A stretch of DNA of 24,612 bases. It comes from an uncultured Prevotella sp. (GTDB lineage Bacteria; Bacteroidota; Bacteroidia; Bacteroidales; Bacteroidaceae). The stretch is from NCBI GenBank assembly GCA_900542795.1, contig UQPD01000017.1, forward strand, positions 1-24,612. Reading direction: 5' to 3'. Shown piece after piece: positions 14,083-22,080 of the stretch; positions within the stretch are counted from its first letter, which is position 1, and every line of letters starts with the position of its first letter. The notes under the pieces are model-generated. The model searched no databases. It was not told where the DNA came from and was given only the letters and a program-made list of their open reading frames with translations. Both the position numbers and the translations under genes were made by a program.

Positions 14083-15588
14083 TTAGCATACTTTCTCTAA
14101 CTTCTTCATTACGCTGAAGATGAAGATGAATGAGATGAGGCAGAGACCAACCAATACACCCCAAACTACAACCAAGGGTACATTGCCCCAAAGGAAGCCA
14201 GGGATTGCCACCAAGAAGTTACCCAAGGCTGTGGCTACAAACCAACCACCCATCATGGTACCTTTGAGTTTGGGAGGAGCTACCTTTGATACGAATGAAA
14301 TACCCATCGGAGAAAGTAACAACTCACCAAATGTCAGTACTAAGTAAGTGCTGATAAGCCAATTAGGAGAAACCGTGTTGAGGTCGGTTGAAGAAACACC
14401 AAGCGAAGCTAAAATCATTACTACATATCCAAGACCTGCAACTAACATACCTAAACCAATTTTGCGAGGTGCAGAGGGCTCTTTGCCCTTCTTTGCCAAC
14501 CATGCAAAGATAGCCATGCTAATGGGAGTAAGACCTACTACGAAGCAAGGGTTGAATTGTTGGAAAATAGGAGCTTCGATGTCAACACCATTGGGGTCGA
14601 GCGACAAATAGTTATAACCTAAACCACACAAGCAAGCCAAGATGATTACGCCTGAGATAACTTTACCCTTACCTGTCTTGCTGCCAAATAAAGAGAAAAG
14701 ACCATAAATAATAACGATGCAGAGCAAGAGATTGATTACATCGAAAGGCATGCTGCCAAGACCAGAAACGTGCTTCTGAGTGTATTCATCTGCAAAGTAC
14801 GTAAGTGTAAGACCATTCTGATGGAATGCCATCCAGAAGAAGATAACCACAGCAAAAACAAGGCAAAGAGCTACAATGCGTTCTTTAACTTCGCTCTTGC
14901 TTAATTCGGGCTCAGTGGTAGTTGCAGTTTCGGTTACACCCTCTTTTTTAGTAGGAGCTGCAATAACTTGTTGATAGGTGCTTTTGAAACCATAATAGAT
15001 GGCAATTGAAACAATCAACGAGATGCAAGCTACACCAAAGGCAAAGTGGTAAGAGTCGGCTTTTGATACACCATAAGCAGTCTGCGCATACTCCATAATT
15101 TTAACGGCTGCTGTTGGTGCAAACAAAGCACCAATGTTAATTGCCATGTAGAAAATAGAGAAGGCAGAGTCACGCTTACCCTCCATAGCAGGTGAATTAT
15201 AAAGGTCGCCTACCATAACTTGCAAGTTACCCTTAAACAAACTGGTTCCGACGCATATCATTGCTAAAGCACCAAACATTAACGATGCTGCCAATACGCC
15301 TGCACCTGCAGGAATTGAAAGTAGGGCATAACCCAAGAACATTACAAGAATACCTGTAGTTACGCACTTGTTGTAGCCAATTTTGTCGGCAATCATACCG
15401 CCAAATAAAGGCAAGAAATAAACGAATGCTAAGAAGCCTGAGTAAACGGCTCCAGCGGTTCCTGCAGACCACAAGAAGTTGTCTTTTAAGAAGAGCACGA
15501 ACACGGCAAGCATGGTATAGTAACCAAAGCGTTCGCCTGTGTTGGCAAGGGCAAGGGTGTAGAGCCCTTTAGGTTGTCCTTCGAACAT
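14083..15588 (-). CDS. POT (PTR2) family proton-dependent peptide transporter
   Basis: A 501-residue inner-membrane protein with many hydrophobic segments. It belongs to the POT family of the major facilitator superfamily, which imports di- and tripeptides with protons. The family blocks GERFGYYTM (18-26), FKGNLQVMVGDLY, FYMAINIGALFAP and FFWMAFHQNG are visible. A charged loop rich in Thr and Glu (about 215-235) separates the two halves. The ExxER proton-coupling motif reads NxxER here (Asn16, Glu19, Arg20), so the first Glu is replaced. The start is 39 bp from the uvrA stop and lacks a strong promoter (only a weak TAACTTTA at the junction), so it may be read from the uvrA transcript. The role fits the secreted peptidases encoded in the window. 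Confidence 0.9.
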   Translation of the reverse strand: MFEGQPKGLYTLALANTGERFGYYTMLAVFVLFLKDNFLWSAGTAGAVYSGFLAFVYFLPLFGGMIADKIGYNKCVTTGILVMFLGYALLSIPAGAGVLAASLMFGALAMICVGTSLFKGNLQVMVGDLYNSPAMEGKRDSAFSIFYMAINIGALFAPTAAVKIMEYAQTAYGVSKADSYHFAFGVACISLIVSIAIYYGFKSTYQQVIAAPTKKEGVTETATTTEPELSKSEVKERIVALCLVFAVVIFFWMAFHQNGLTLTYFADEYTQKHVSGLGSMPFDVINLLLCIVIIYGLFSLFGSKTGKGKVISGVIILACLCGLGYNYLSLDPNGVDIEAPIFQQFNPCFVVGLTPISMAIFAWLAKKGKEPSAPRKIGLGMLVAGLGYVVMILASLGVSSTDLNTVSPNWLISTYLVLTFGELLLSPMGISFVSKVAPPKLKGTMMGGWFVATALGNFLVAIPGFLWGNVPLVVVWGVLVGLCLISFIFIFSVMKKLEKVC

Positions 15589-15627
15589 AGAATTTTGATT
15601 ATTATAAAGTTATTAATTATTGATTTT

Positions 15628-18471
15628 TCAGTTGGTTGTTTTATGGGAGGTTGTGCCTAATTCTTCTTTCAAAAAACGTCCCGTATATCCTACGCCACTT
15701 TCAACTAATCCTTCGGGAGTTCCTTCGTATAGTAGTTGTCCACCGCCACGACCACCTTCAGGACCCATTTCTACTAAATAGTCGGCTACCTTTATTACAT
15801 CAAGGTTATGCTCGATAACAATCACGGTATTGCCTCGTTCTACAAGTTTTTGCAGTACGTCCATCAATACTCGAATGTCCTCGAAGTGAAGACCTGTGGT
15901 AGGTTCGTCGAGAATGTAAATGGTTTGTCCTGTGTCGCGCTTTGAGAGTTCTGTAGCCAACTTCACACGTTGGCTTTCGCCTCCCGAGAGTGTAGTGGAG
16001 CTTTGTCCTAATTTGATATAGCCTAAACCAACATCTTGCAAGGTTTTAATTTTGTGAAGAATATTGGGAACATTCTCGAAAAACTCAACAGCTTGGTTGA
16101 TGGTCATGTCTAACACATCAGCAATGCTTTTCCCCTTAAAGCGTACTTCAAGTGTTTCGTGGTTGTAGCGTTTGCCGTGGCAGGCTTCGCAAGGCACATA
16201 GACATCGGGAAGAAAGTTCATCTCGATGGTTTTATAACCATTTCCCTTGCATACCTCACAACGTCCACCTCTCACATTGAAACTAAAACGTCCAGGCTTA
16301 TAGCCACGTATTTTGGCTTCGGGTAAATTGACGTAGAGCGAACGAATGTCTGAGAATACGCCCGTGTAGGTGGCAGGATTGGAACGCGGGGTGCGACCTA
16401 ATGGGCTTTGGTCTACGGCTACCACCTTGTCAACATGTTCCATGCCCTCAATGCGCTCGTAAGCTAAAGGCTCGCGCAATGAACGATAAAAGTGTTGGGA
16501 GAGTATGGGTAACAAGGTGTCGTTAATCAATGTACTCTTGCCACTACCTGATACGCCTGTTACACAAATGAGTGTGCCAAGGGGAAAATTAGCTGTTACG
16601 CCTTTCAGGTTATTGCCTTTTGCACCAATAAGTCGCAATACATTGCCATTGCCCTTGCGACGTTTAGTAGGCACTTCGATGGAGCGTTCTCCATTTAAGT
16701 ATTGTGATGTGAGTGTGTGTGTTTTCAACATCTCGGCAGGCGTTCCTTCGAACACGACCTCACCTCCTAAACGTCCAGCACGTGGTCCCATGTCTACAAT
16801 GTAGTCGGCTGCCAACATCATGTCTTTGTCATGTTCTACCACAACGACAGTGTTTCCTAAGTCGCGTAATTCTTTGAGCGAGTTAATAAGGCGCACGTTG
16901 TCGCGTTGATGCAATCCGATGCTTGGTTCGTCAAGAATATAAAGTACATTTACCAGTTGTGAACCAATTTGTGTTGCCAAGCGGATGCGTTGGCTTTCAC
17001 CACCCGATAGTGTCATGGATGAACGCGAAAGAGAAAGATAATCTAATCCGACATCTAGCAAGAACTTGAGTCGTGACATCAATTCTTTTAAAATCTCGTG
17101 GGCTATGGCTTGTTGCTTGGATGCAAGTTGGCTCTCAACAGTTGAGAGAAATTGATAAAGTTCAGCAATGTCCATGTTGCTGAGTTCGGCAATGGTTTTG
17201 CCTGCAAAACGATAAGCTAAAGCCTCTTTGTTGAGTCGTGCACCTTGGCATTCAGGACAAATAGCCGTCTTTGAGAATTGTTCAGCCCAACGTTGTGAAG
17301 CAGCACTCATTTCGGAGTCGGCCATTTGTTGGATGTATTTTACCAAACCATCGAACTCAACGTAATAGTCATCGGTGGTATGAGCTATAGCTGCGGGGAT
17401 GCGTAATCTGTCAGCTCTACCATTGAATACCTCGTCCATGGCTTCTTCAGGAATGTCGACTACGGGAGTTGTTAAGTCACACTCATAGTCAGCTAACACG
17501 GCTTGTATCTCCCAAAAGATGAGAGCATTGCGATATTTGCCCAAGGGCGCTAAAGCACCTTCTTTAATAGAGAGTTTGGGGTTAGGTACCACCTTTTCGT
17601 AGTCCATCACACTCACATACCCCAAGCCTTTGCATTTAGGACAAGCGCCTTGTGCTGAGTTGAACGAGAAGTTGTGGGGTGCAGGTTCGCGATAGGATAA
17701 TCCCGAAATGGGGTCCATTAGTTGTTTGGAGTAGAAGCGTGTGGAGTTGTCGGCTGCATCCAAAATCATCATGAGTCCACCGCCTTGCTGCAAAGTAGCA
17801 GTGACGCTTTTTTGCAAACGTTCTCCATCTTTAGCTTGTACCGCTAATTTGTCTACTACCACTTCAATATCGTGGTTCTTATAGCGGTCGAGTTTCATGC
17901 CTGTGGTTATTTCGCGTAATTCTCCATCGGCACGAACACTCAAGAAACCTTTGCGACGGATGCTTTCAAAGAGTTCTTTGTAGTGTCCCTTACGGCTTCG
18001 CACTACGGGAGCCAATAAATAAACTTTGTGTCCTTCGTAAGTGTGGAGTATCATGTCAACAATCTTCTCTTCGGTATATTTTACCATTCTTTCACCTGAT
18101 AGGTAGGAGTATGCCTCGCCTGCACGGGCAAAGAGTAAGCGAAGAAAGTCGTATATTTCGGTTACCGTGCCCACTGTGGAGCGCGGATTCTTGTTGGTTG
18201 TTTTTTGTTCGATGCTGATTACGGGGCTTAATCCTGTGATTTTATCAACATCGGGACGTTCAAGATTGTCGAGAAAGTTGCGTGCATATGCTGAGAAGGT
18301 TTCTATGTAACGGCGTTGGCCTTCTGCATAGAGTGTGTCGAAGGCAAGCGAACTCTTTCCTGAGCCGCTAAGTCCTGTTACCACACTCAAACTGTAGCGT
18401 GGCAATGTGACGTCCACATTTTTAAGGTTGTGAACGCGTGCTCCTTCTATTTCTATTTTATTTTCCGACAT
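15628..18471 (-). CDS. uvrA: Excinuclease ABC subunit UvrA
   Basis: A 947-residue UvrA of normal length. With UvrB it finds bulky DNA lesions for nucleotide excision repair. It has two ABC modules: Walker A GLSGSGKSS (Lys39) and GVSGSGKST (Lys645), each with an LSGGESQR signature and a Walker B (YILDEPSIGLH, YILDEPTTGLH). The zinc modules are complete: CxxC at 277/280 and 405/408, and 738/741 and 761/764. The insertion region with TTNKNPRSTVGTVTEIYD is typical. It starts 6 bp after the stop of the T9SS-sorted protein, so both are likely on one message, an odd pairing. The POT gene follows. Confidence 0.98.
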   Translation of the reverse strand: MSENKIEIEGARVHNLKNVDVTLPRYSLSVVTGLSGSGKSSLAFDTLYAEGQRRYIETFSAYARNFLDNLERPDVDKITGLSPVISIEQKTTNKNPRSTVGTVTEIYDFLRLLFARAGEAYSYLSGERMVKYTEEKIVDMILHTYEGHKVYLLAPVVRSRKGHYKELFESIRRKGFLSVRADGELREITTGMKLDRYKNHDIEVVVDKLAVQAKDGERLQKSVTATLQQGGGLMMILDAADNSTRFYSKQLMDPISGLSYREPAPHNFSFNSAQGACPKCKGLGYVSVMDYEKVVPNPKLSIKEGALAPLGKYRNALIFWEIQAVLADYECDLTTPVVDIPEEAMDEVFNGRADRLRIPAAIAHTTDDYYVEFDGLVKYIQQMADSEMSAASQRWAEQFSKTAICPECQGARLNKEALAYRFAGKTIAELSNMDIAELYQFLSTVESQLASKQQAIAHEILKELMSRLKFLLDVGLDYLSLSRSSMTLSGGESQRIRLATQIGSQLVNVLYILDEPSIGLHQRDNVRLINSLKELRDLGNTVVVVEHDKDMMLAADYIVDMGPRAGRLGGEVVFEGTPAEMLKTHTLTSQYLNGERSIEVPTKRRKGNGNVLRLIGAKGNNLKGVTANFPLGTLICVTGVSGSGKSTLINDTLLPILSQHFYRSLREPLAYERIEGMEHVDKVVAVDQSPLGRTPRSNPATYTGVFSDIRSLYVNLPEAKIRGYKPGRFSFNVRGGRCEVCKGNGYKTIEMNFLPDVYVPCEACHGKRYNHETLEVRFKGKSIADVLDMTINQAVEFFENVPNILHKIKTLQDVGLGYIKLGQSSTTLSGGESQRVKLATELSKRDTGQTIYILDEPTTGLHFEDIRVLMDVLQKLVERGNTVIVIEHNLDVIKVADYLVEMGPEGGRGGGQLLYEGTPEGLVESGVGYTGRFLKEELGTTSHKTTN

Positions 18472-18477
18472 TTTTGT

Positions 18478-19185
18478 TTAGTTGCTTATCGTTCCGTTTT
18501 CTGTGTATTTTCTCAGCAAGGTTATCACCTTTTTGATGTTATATCTTTTGCCATCAGCACCGCGGGCTTGAATGTTAAGATAGTAGCCTCCATCGGGCAT
18601 GTCGTGTCCGCCACTGCGTCCATCCCAACCTCCTGCAAGATCCGTCCATTCATAAAGTTTCTTACCCCAACGGTCGAATATCATTGCTTTGAACGATACG
18701 ATACTTTGGTATCCTTCTTTCACACGGAACACATCATTTACGCCATCTCCATTGGGAGTAAAGGCATTGGGAACCTCAAGTTTGGATTCACTGATTGTCA
18801 CACTGAAAGGTTCGTCCATTTCGTAAGCTATGGTATCAGTCCCCATCACAAAACTTATTCGTAGTTCAATGGTGTAGCTACCCGATTGGTTAAAATCGCA
18901 TTCCGTGTTTTCGTCATAGCGCACTAAATAAGGGTCAGTCTGTCCCGAACGTGTGAAACGCCATTCATAGAGAGGCGTGTAGCTGCCTACATGTTCAGCA
19001 TTAGCCTTGAATGTGGCATGAAAGGGAGCCGACCCATCATATTGTGTTTCGTCCACTTCTTGCCCATCTTCATCCACATAGGTCATAGTGGGGTTAGCAG
19101 TAGGCAAGGCTTCATCAGTTTGCGCTACCGCTGCATGCACTGCAAGCAGAATAAAGAGCAAAAATGTAAATATGTTTTTTATCAT
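18478..19185 (-). CDS. Small secreted protein with T9SS type B (gliding motility-type) C-terminal domain
   Basis: A 235-residue protein. The ATG at 19185 starts a clear signal peptide (MIKNIFTFLLFILLAVHAAVAQ, cleaved after AQ or AVA); the frame is open to 19248, but that extension lies in the promoter. Residues about 45-140 look like a PKD/Ig-like beta domain (APFHATFKANAE, YTPLYEWRF, SGSYTIELRISF). From about 150 comes the CHU_C/type B sorting domain: VPNAFTPNGDGVNDVFRV, IFDRWGKKLYEW, GGWDGRSGG, MPDGGYYLNIQARG and KKVITLLR. Such domains direct export across the outer membrane by the type IX system. The protein has little beyond the sorting domain, so its function is unknown. It heads a unit with uvrA and has a duplicated promoter element upstream. 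Confidence 0.88.
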   Translation of the reverse strand: MIKNIFTFLLFILLAVHAAVAQTDEALPTANPTMTYVDEDGQEVDETQYDGSAPFHATFKANAEHVGSYTPLYEWRFTRSGQTDPYLVRYDENTECDFNQSGSYTIELRISFVMGTDTIAYEMDEPFSVTISESKLEVPNAFTPNGDGVNDVFRVKEGYQSIVSFKAMIFDRWGKKLYEWTDLAGGWDGRSGGHDMPDGGYYLNIQARGADGKRYNIKKVITLLRKYTENGTISN

Positions 19186-19198
19186 TTTTATTTCAGTT

Positions 19199-19264
19199 GA
19201 CAAGCCAAGATAGTGCAAACCGAGTACAATACAAAAAGAAAGACCCAAAGTCTTTCATTTTTAT
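19199..19264. repeat. Promoter-bearing 66-bp repeat, copy 1
   Basis: This 66-bp element has a close copy at 19289-19354 (both start GACAAGC and end TTTCATTTTTAT; about eight to ten differences, no gaps). It contains the promoter that reads into the T9SS-sorted protein gene and the inverted pair AAAGAC/GTCTTT. Confidence 0.85.
19205..19234 (-). promoter_or_regulatory. Proximal promoter of the T9SS protein/uvrA unit
   Basis: On the minus strand TTG (19232-19234), a 19-base spacer and TATCTTGG (19205-19212) form a promoter with one -7 mismatch. The start would be near 19200, 15 nt before the ATG at 19185. Confidence 0.65.
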
Positions 19265-19288
19265 TGTCGAGGTGCCGCCTATCTTCGC

Positions 19289-19354
19289 GACAAGCAAAGA
19301 TAGTGCAAACCGAGCACAGTACAAAATGAAAAGCCAAAAGACTTTCATTTTTAT
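19289..19354. repeat. Promoter-bearing 66-bp repeat, copy 2
   Basis: Second copy of the element at 19199-19264, offset by 90 bp. Its promoter match is better than that of copy 1. Confidence 0.85.
19295..19324 (-). promoter_or_regulatory. Distal promoter of the T9SS protein/uvrA unit
   Basis: TTG (19322-19324), a 19-base spacer and a perfect TATCTTTG (19295-19302) on the minus strand. Together with the proximal copy it would give two start points 90 bp apart. Confidence 0.7.
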
Positions 19355-19550
19355 GCATATATGCGGTAAAAACTTCTTTTTTCGTTACTTTTCATGCAAA
19401 ATCCTCTATGAGGATAGCACTATTACATATTAGTCAATAAAACACACATTTCTTGGTATATATCTTCTTGAACTTCTTTGCCTACCAAATATTTCACAAC
19501 TCTATCTATATTTACGCCTAAATCGTCCACAAAAACCGCAAAAAAAATCG
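19355..19550. other. Intergenic stretch, no gene seen
   Basis: AT-rich spacer between the promoter repeats and the cysE promoter. A 71-codon minus-strand frame (19423-19638) crosses it but covers the cysE promoter and reads like no protein family I know. Confidence 0.5.
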
Positions 19551-19558
19551 TAACTTTG
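19551..19558 (+). promoter_or_regulatory. -7 box of the cysE unit
   Basis: TAACTTTG followed by CCC is a perfect -7 match. No TTG lies 19-20 bases upstream. It gives a leader of about 80 nt before the cysE ATG. Confidence 0.5.
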
Positions 19559-19642
19559 CCCAGTGGGGAAAATATGCACACATACACTTGTGTCTTTGTC
19601 ATTTCTTCCCTCTGAAAACCATCATAAAAAACAACCACGACA

Positions 19643-20521
19643 ATGAATGCTCCCGAAAGCTACACGCACCTACTGAAGCAAACGGTTGAGGAGCTATCTG
19701 ACACCGCAAAGATGAAAGGACTCTTTCATCAACACCGACACGGTGATCCGTTACCCTCAGCTGCAGCACTCGAAGAAATAATCAGTTTGTGTCGTGCGGT
19801 GCTCTTTCCTGGCTACTATGGTAAAAGTACACTCAATGCCGTGACCGTGCGCTATCACATAGGCATGGAGGTGGAACGCTTGTTTTCACTGCTCACGGCT
19901 CAAATTCAAGCCGGACTGTGTTTTGCACAACAAGACGACTGTGCTCCGTGTATTGACTATCATACAAAAGCCGAAGCCATAGCTGCAACACTTATCAGCA
20001 TGTTGCCACAAGTGCGCCGCACATTAGCTACCGATGTAGAGGCAGCCTATTTAGGCGATCCTGCTGCACAAAACTATGGAGAAGTGATAAGTTGCTATCC
20101 TGCCATACGTGCCTTGACATGCTACCGCATTGCTCACGAGCTTTATCGCTTGGATGTACCACTCATTCCACGCATTATTACGGAATTGGCACATAGTGAA
20201 ACCGGCATTGATATACATCCTGGAGCACAAATTGGCGAATACTTCACCATTGACCATGGCACGGGTGTGGTGATAGGTGCAACCTGTATCATTGGTCGCA
20301 ACGTAAAGCTTTACCAAGGGGTAACACTCGGTGCCAAGAGCTTTCCACTCGACCAACATGGCAATCCCATAAAGAATAATCCGCGACACCCCATCCTCGA
20401 AGACAATGTTATAGTCTACTCTAACGCAACTATCTTAGGACGCATCACCATCGGGCACGATAGTGTGGTGGGTGCTAATAAGTGGGTTACGCACGATGTG
20501 CCTGCTGGGGAGAAGGTGTAA
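19643..20521 (+). CDS. cysE: Serine O-acetyltransferase
   Basis: A 292-residue serine acetyltransferase (EpsC/CysE type); it makes O-acetylserine, the precursor of cysteine. The N-terminal half (1-180) is helical. The C-terminal left-handed beta-helix starts near 185: HSETGIDIHPGAQIGEYFTIDHGTGVVIGATCIIG, with the catalytic pair Asp204/His205 in DHGTG. It continues VKLYQGVTLGAKSF, NPRHPILEDNVIVYSNATILGRITIG and VVGANKWVTHDVP. It ends soon after VPAGEKV, without the long C-terminal tail that binds cysteine synthase in enterobacteria, though the short tail is common. It precedes the methyltransferase gene by 38 bp. Confidence 0.93.
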   Translation: MNAPESYTHLLKQTVEELSDTAKMKGLFHQHRHGDPLPSAAALEEIISLCRAVLFPGYYGKSTLNAVTVRYHIGMEVERLFSLLTAQIQAGLCFAQQDDCAPCIDYHTKAEAIAATLISMLPQVRRTLATDVEAAYLGDPAAQNYGEVISCYPAIRALTCYRIAHELYRLDVPLIPRIITELAHSETGIDIHPGAQIGEYFTIDHGTGVVIGATCIIGRNVKLYQGVTLGAKSFPLDQHGNPIKNNPRHPILEDNVIVYSNATILGRITIGHDSVVGANKWVTHDVPAGEKV

Positions 20522-20559
20522 ACCATTAGCCCAATAATATAGATTACCAAACTTGAATT

Positions 20560-22068
20560 ATGCAAGAATTTGAACTCATAGCCAAAACCTTCCAAGGACT
20601 TGAAGAGGTATTGGCACAAGAACTTACCGAACTCGGAGCCAATAACGTACAAATTGGCAGACGCATGGTGTCGTTTACAGGCGACAAGGCCATGATGTAT
20701 CGTGCAAACTTTTGTCTGCGCACTGCTATTCGCATCCTCAAACCTATAAAGCACTTTAAAGCTCGCGGAGCTGAGGATGTGTATGAGGCTGTTCGTAAAA
20801 TTGATTGGAGCCAGTATTTGGACGTTAACACAACCTTCGCCGTTGACTCAGTGGTATTCTCAGAAGAATTCCGTCACTCTAAGTTTGTGGCTTACAAGGT
20901 GAAAGATGCAATCGTTGATTATTTCCGTGACACGACTGGCGAGCGTCCTAACATTCGTATTACCAATCCTGATGTGAAACTTAACATTCACATTGCTGAG
21001 GAAGACTGCACACTATCACTCGATTCTTCGGGCGATTCGCTCCATTTGCGTGGCTATCGTGTTGCTACAGTCGAAGCACCGATTAACGAGGTGTTAGCGG
21101 CTGGTCTTATTAAAATGACGGGTTGGAATGCCGATTGCGACTTTATTGACCCATTCTGTGGTTCGGGTACTTTCCTTATTGAAGCTGCACTTATGGCACG
21201 CAACATCTACCCTGGTGTGTTCCGTAAGTCTTTTGGATTTGAAAAGTGGAAGGACTTTGATGCAGAACTCTTGCAAGAAATCTATGACGATGATTCACAG
21301 GAACGCGAATTTACACACCACATTTATGGTTATGATATTAACGTGCCAACTGTTGAAATCGCATTGAAGAATGTGCGCAGTGCAGGTGTTCAAGACATTG
21401 TGAGTGTACAGCAGCAAGACTTCCGCAAATTTACTGCCCCCAAGGATAAGTCTATAATCGTTACAAACCCGCCCTATGGCGAACGTCTTACACCGCCCGA
21501 TATTTTAGGTCTGTATCAAGCCATAGGCAAGGTGCTTAAGAACGAATTTCAGGGGGGCGAGGCTTGGATTATCTCATCAAAGGCAGAGCTCTTTGAAAAC
21601 TTGGGCTTGCGTCCGAGCTTGAAAACGCAAATCTTTAATGGTAAACTTGACTGCGACTTCCGCAAATACCAACTGTTTAGTGGCAAACTCAGCGACTTCC
21701 GTGCGGAAGGTGGTAAGGTAAAGACTGATGAGGAACGCCAGTTGATGAGCGACCAACGTCGTTTCCGTGCAAAACGCGATGACTTTAAGAAGCGTTTTGA
21801 CGAGGAAAACAATAGCTTTGGTGGCGAGGATGACGAATTGGATGAGCAGTACAGAATCTTGCGTCGCAAGCATCGCGAATTTGAACAAACACATGGTCCA
21901 CGTAAACCTAAAGCTGAAGGTGGTTTCCGCAAGGGAGGTGACTTCAAAAAAGGTGGATTTAAAAAAGATGGATTCAAAAAACGCGAAGGCGGTTTCCGCA
22001 AGGGAGGCGACTTTAAGAAGAAAGGCGGCTTTGGCGGTAAAAAACGCGAAGGCGGTTTCGGTAAATAA
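20560..22068 (+). CDS. rlmL: THUMP-domain 23S rRNA guanine-N2 methyltransferase, RlmL-like, with basic Gly-rich tail
   Basis: A 502-residue protein. The first 170 residues form the ferredoxin-like/THUMP RNA-binding part. The Rossmann methyltransferase domain follows: FIDPFCGSGTFLIEAALMARN (SAM motif around 197-205), GYDI at 257-260 and the catalytic NPPYGERL (NPPY 303-306). This matches the RlmL half of E. coli RlmKL, which makes m2G2445; the RlmK half is absent, as usual outside gammaproteobacteria. Residues about 385-450 are charged and probably helical. The last 49 residues (454-502) are low complexity: GGFRKGGDFKKGG and close variants repeated, ending GGFGK. Such tails bind RNA in DEAD-box helicases. 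Two near-identical DNA stretches (21919-21950, 21988-22020) underlie the tail. Confidence 0.88.
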   Translation: MQEFELIAKTFQGLEEVLAQELTELGANNVQIGRRMVSFTGDKAMMYRANFCLRTAIRILKPIKHFKARGAEDVYEAVRKIDWSQYLDVNTTFAVDSVVFSEEFRHSKFVAYKVKDAIVDYFRDTTGERPNIRITNPDVKLNIHIAEEDCTLSLDSSGDSLHLRGYRVATVEAPINEVLAAGLIKMTGWNADCDFIDPFCGSGTFLIEAALMARNIYPGVFRKSFGFEKWKDFDAELLQEIYDDDSQEREFTHHIYGYDINVPTVEIALKNVRSAGVQDIVSVQQQDFRKFTAPKDKSIIVTNPPYGERLTPPDILGLYQAIGKVLKNEFQGGEAWIISSKAELFENLGLRPSLKTQIFNGKLDCDFRKYQLFSGKLSDFRAEGGKVKTDEERQLMSDQRRFRAKRDDFKKRFDEENNSFGGEDDELDEQYRILRRKHREFEQTHGPRKPKAEGGFRKGGDFKKGGFKKDGFKKREGGFRKGGDFKKKGGFGGKKREGGFGK

Positions 22069-22080
22069 TGCTTTGACATA

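Noticed and set aside
19423..19638. 71-codon minus-strand reading frame between the T9SS gene and cysE
   Set aside because: It covers the cysE promoter box and leader, has no recognisable domain, and no promoter or ribosome site of its own.
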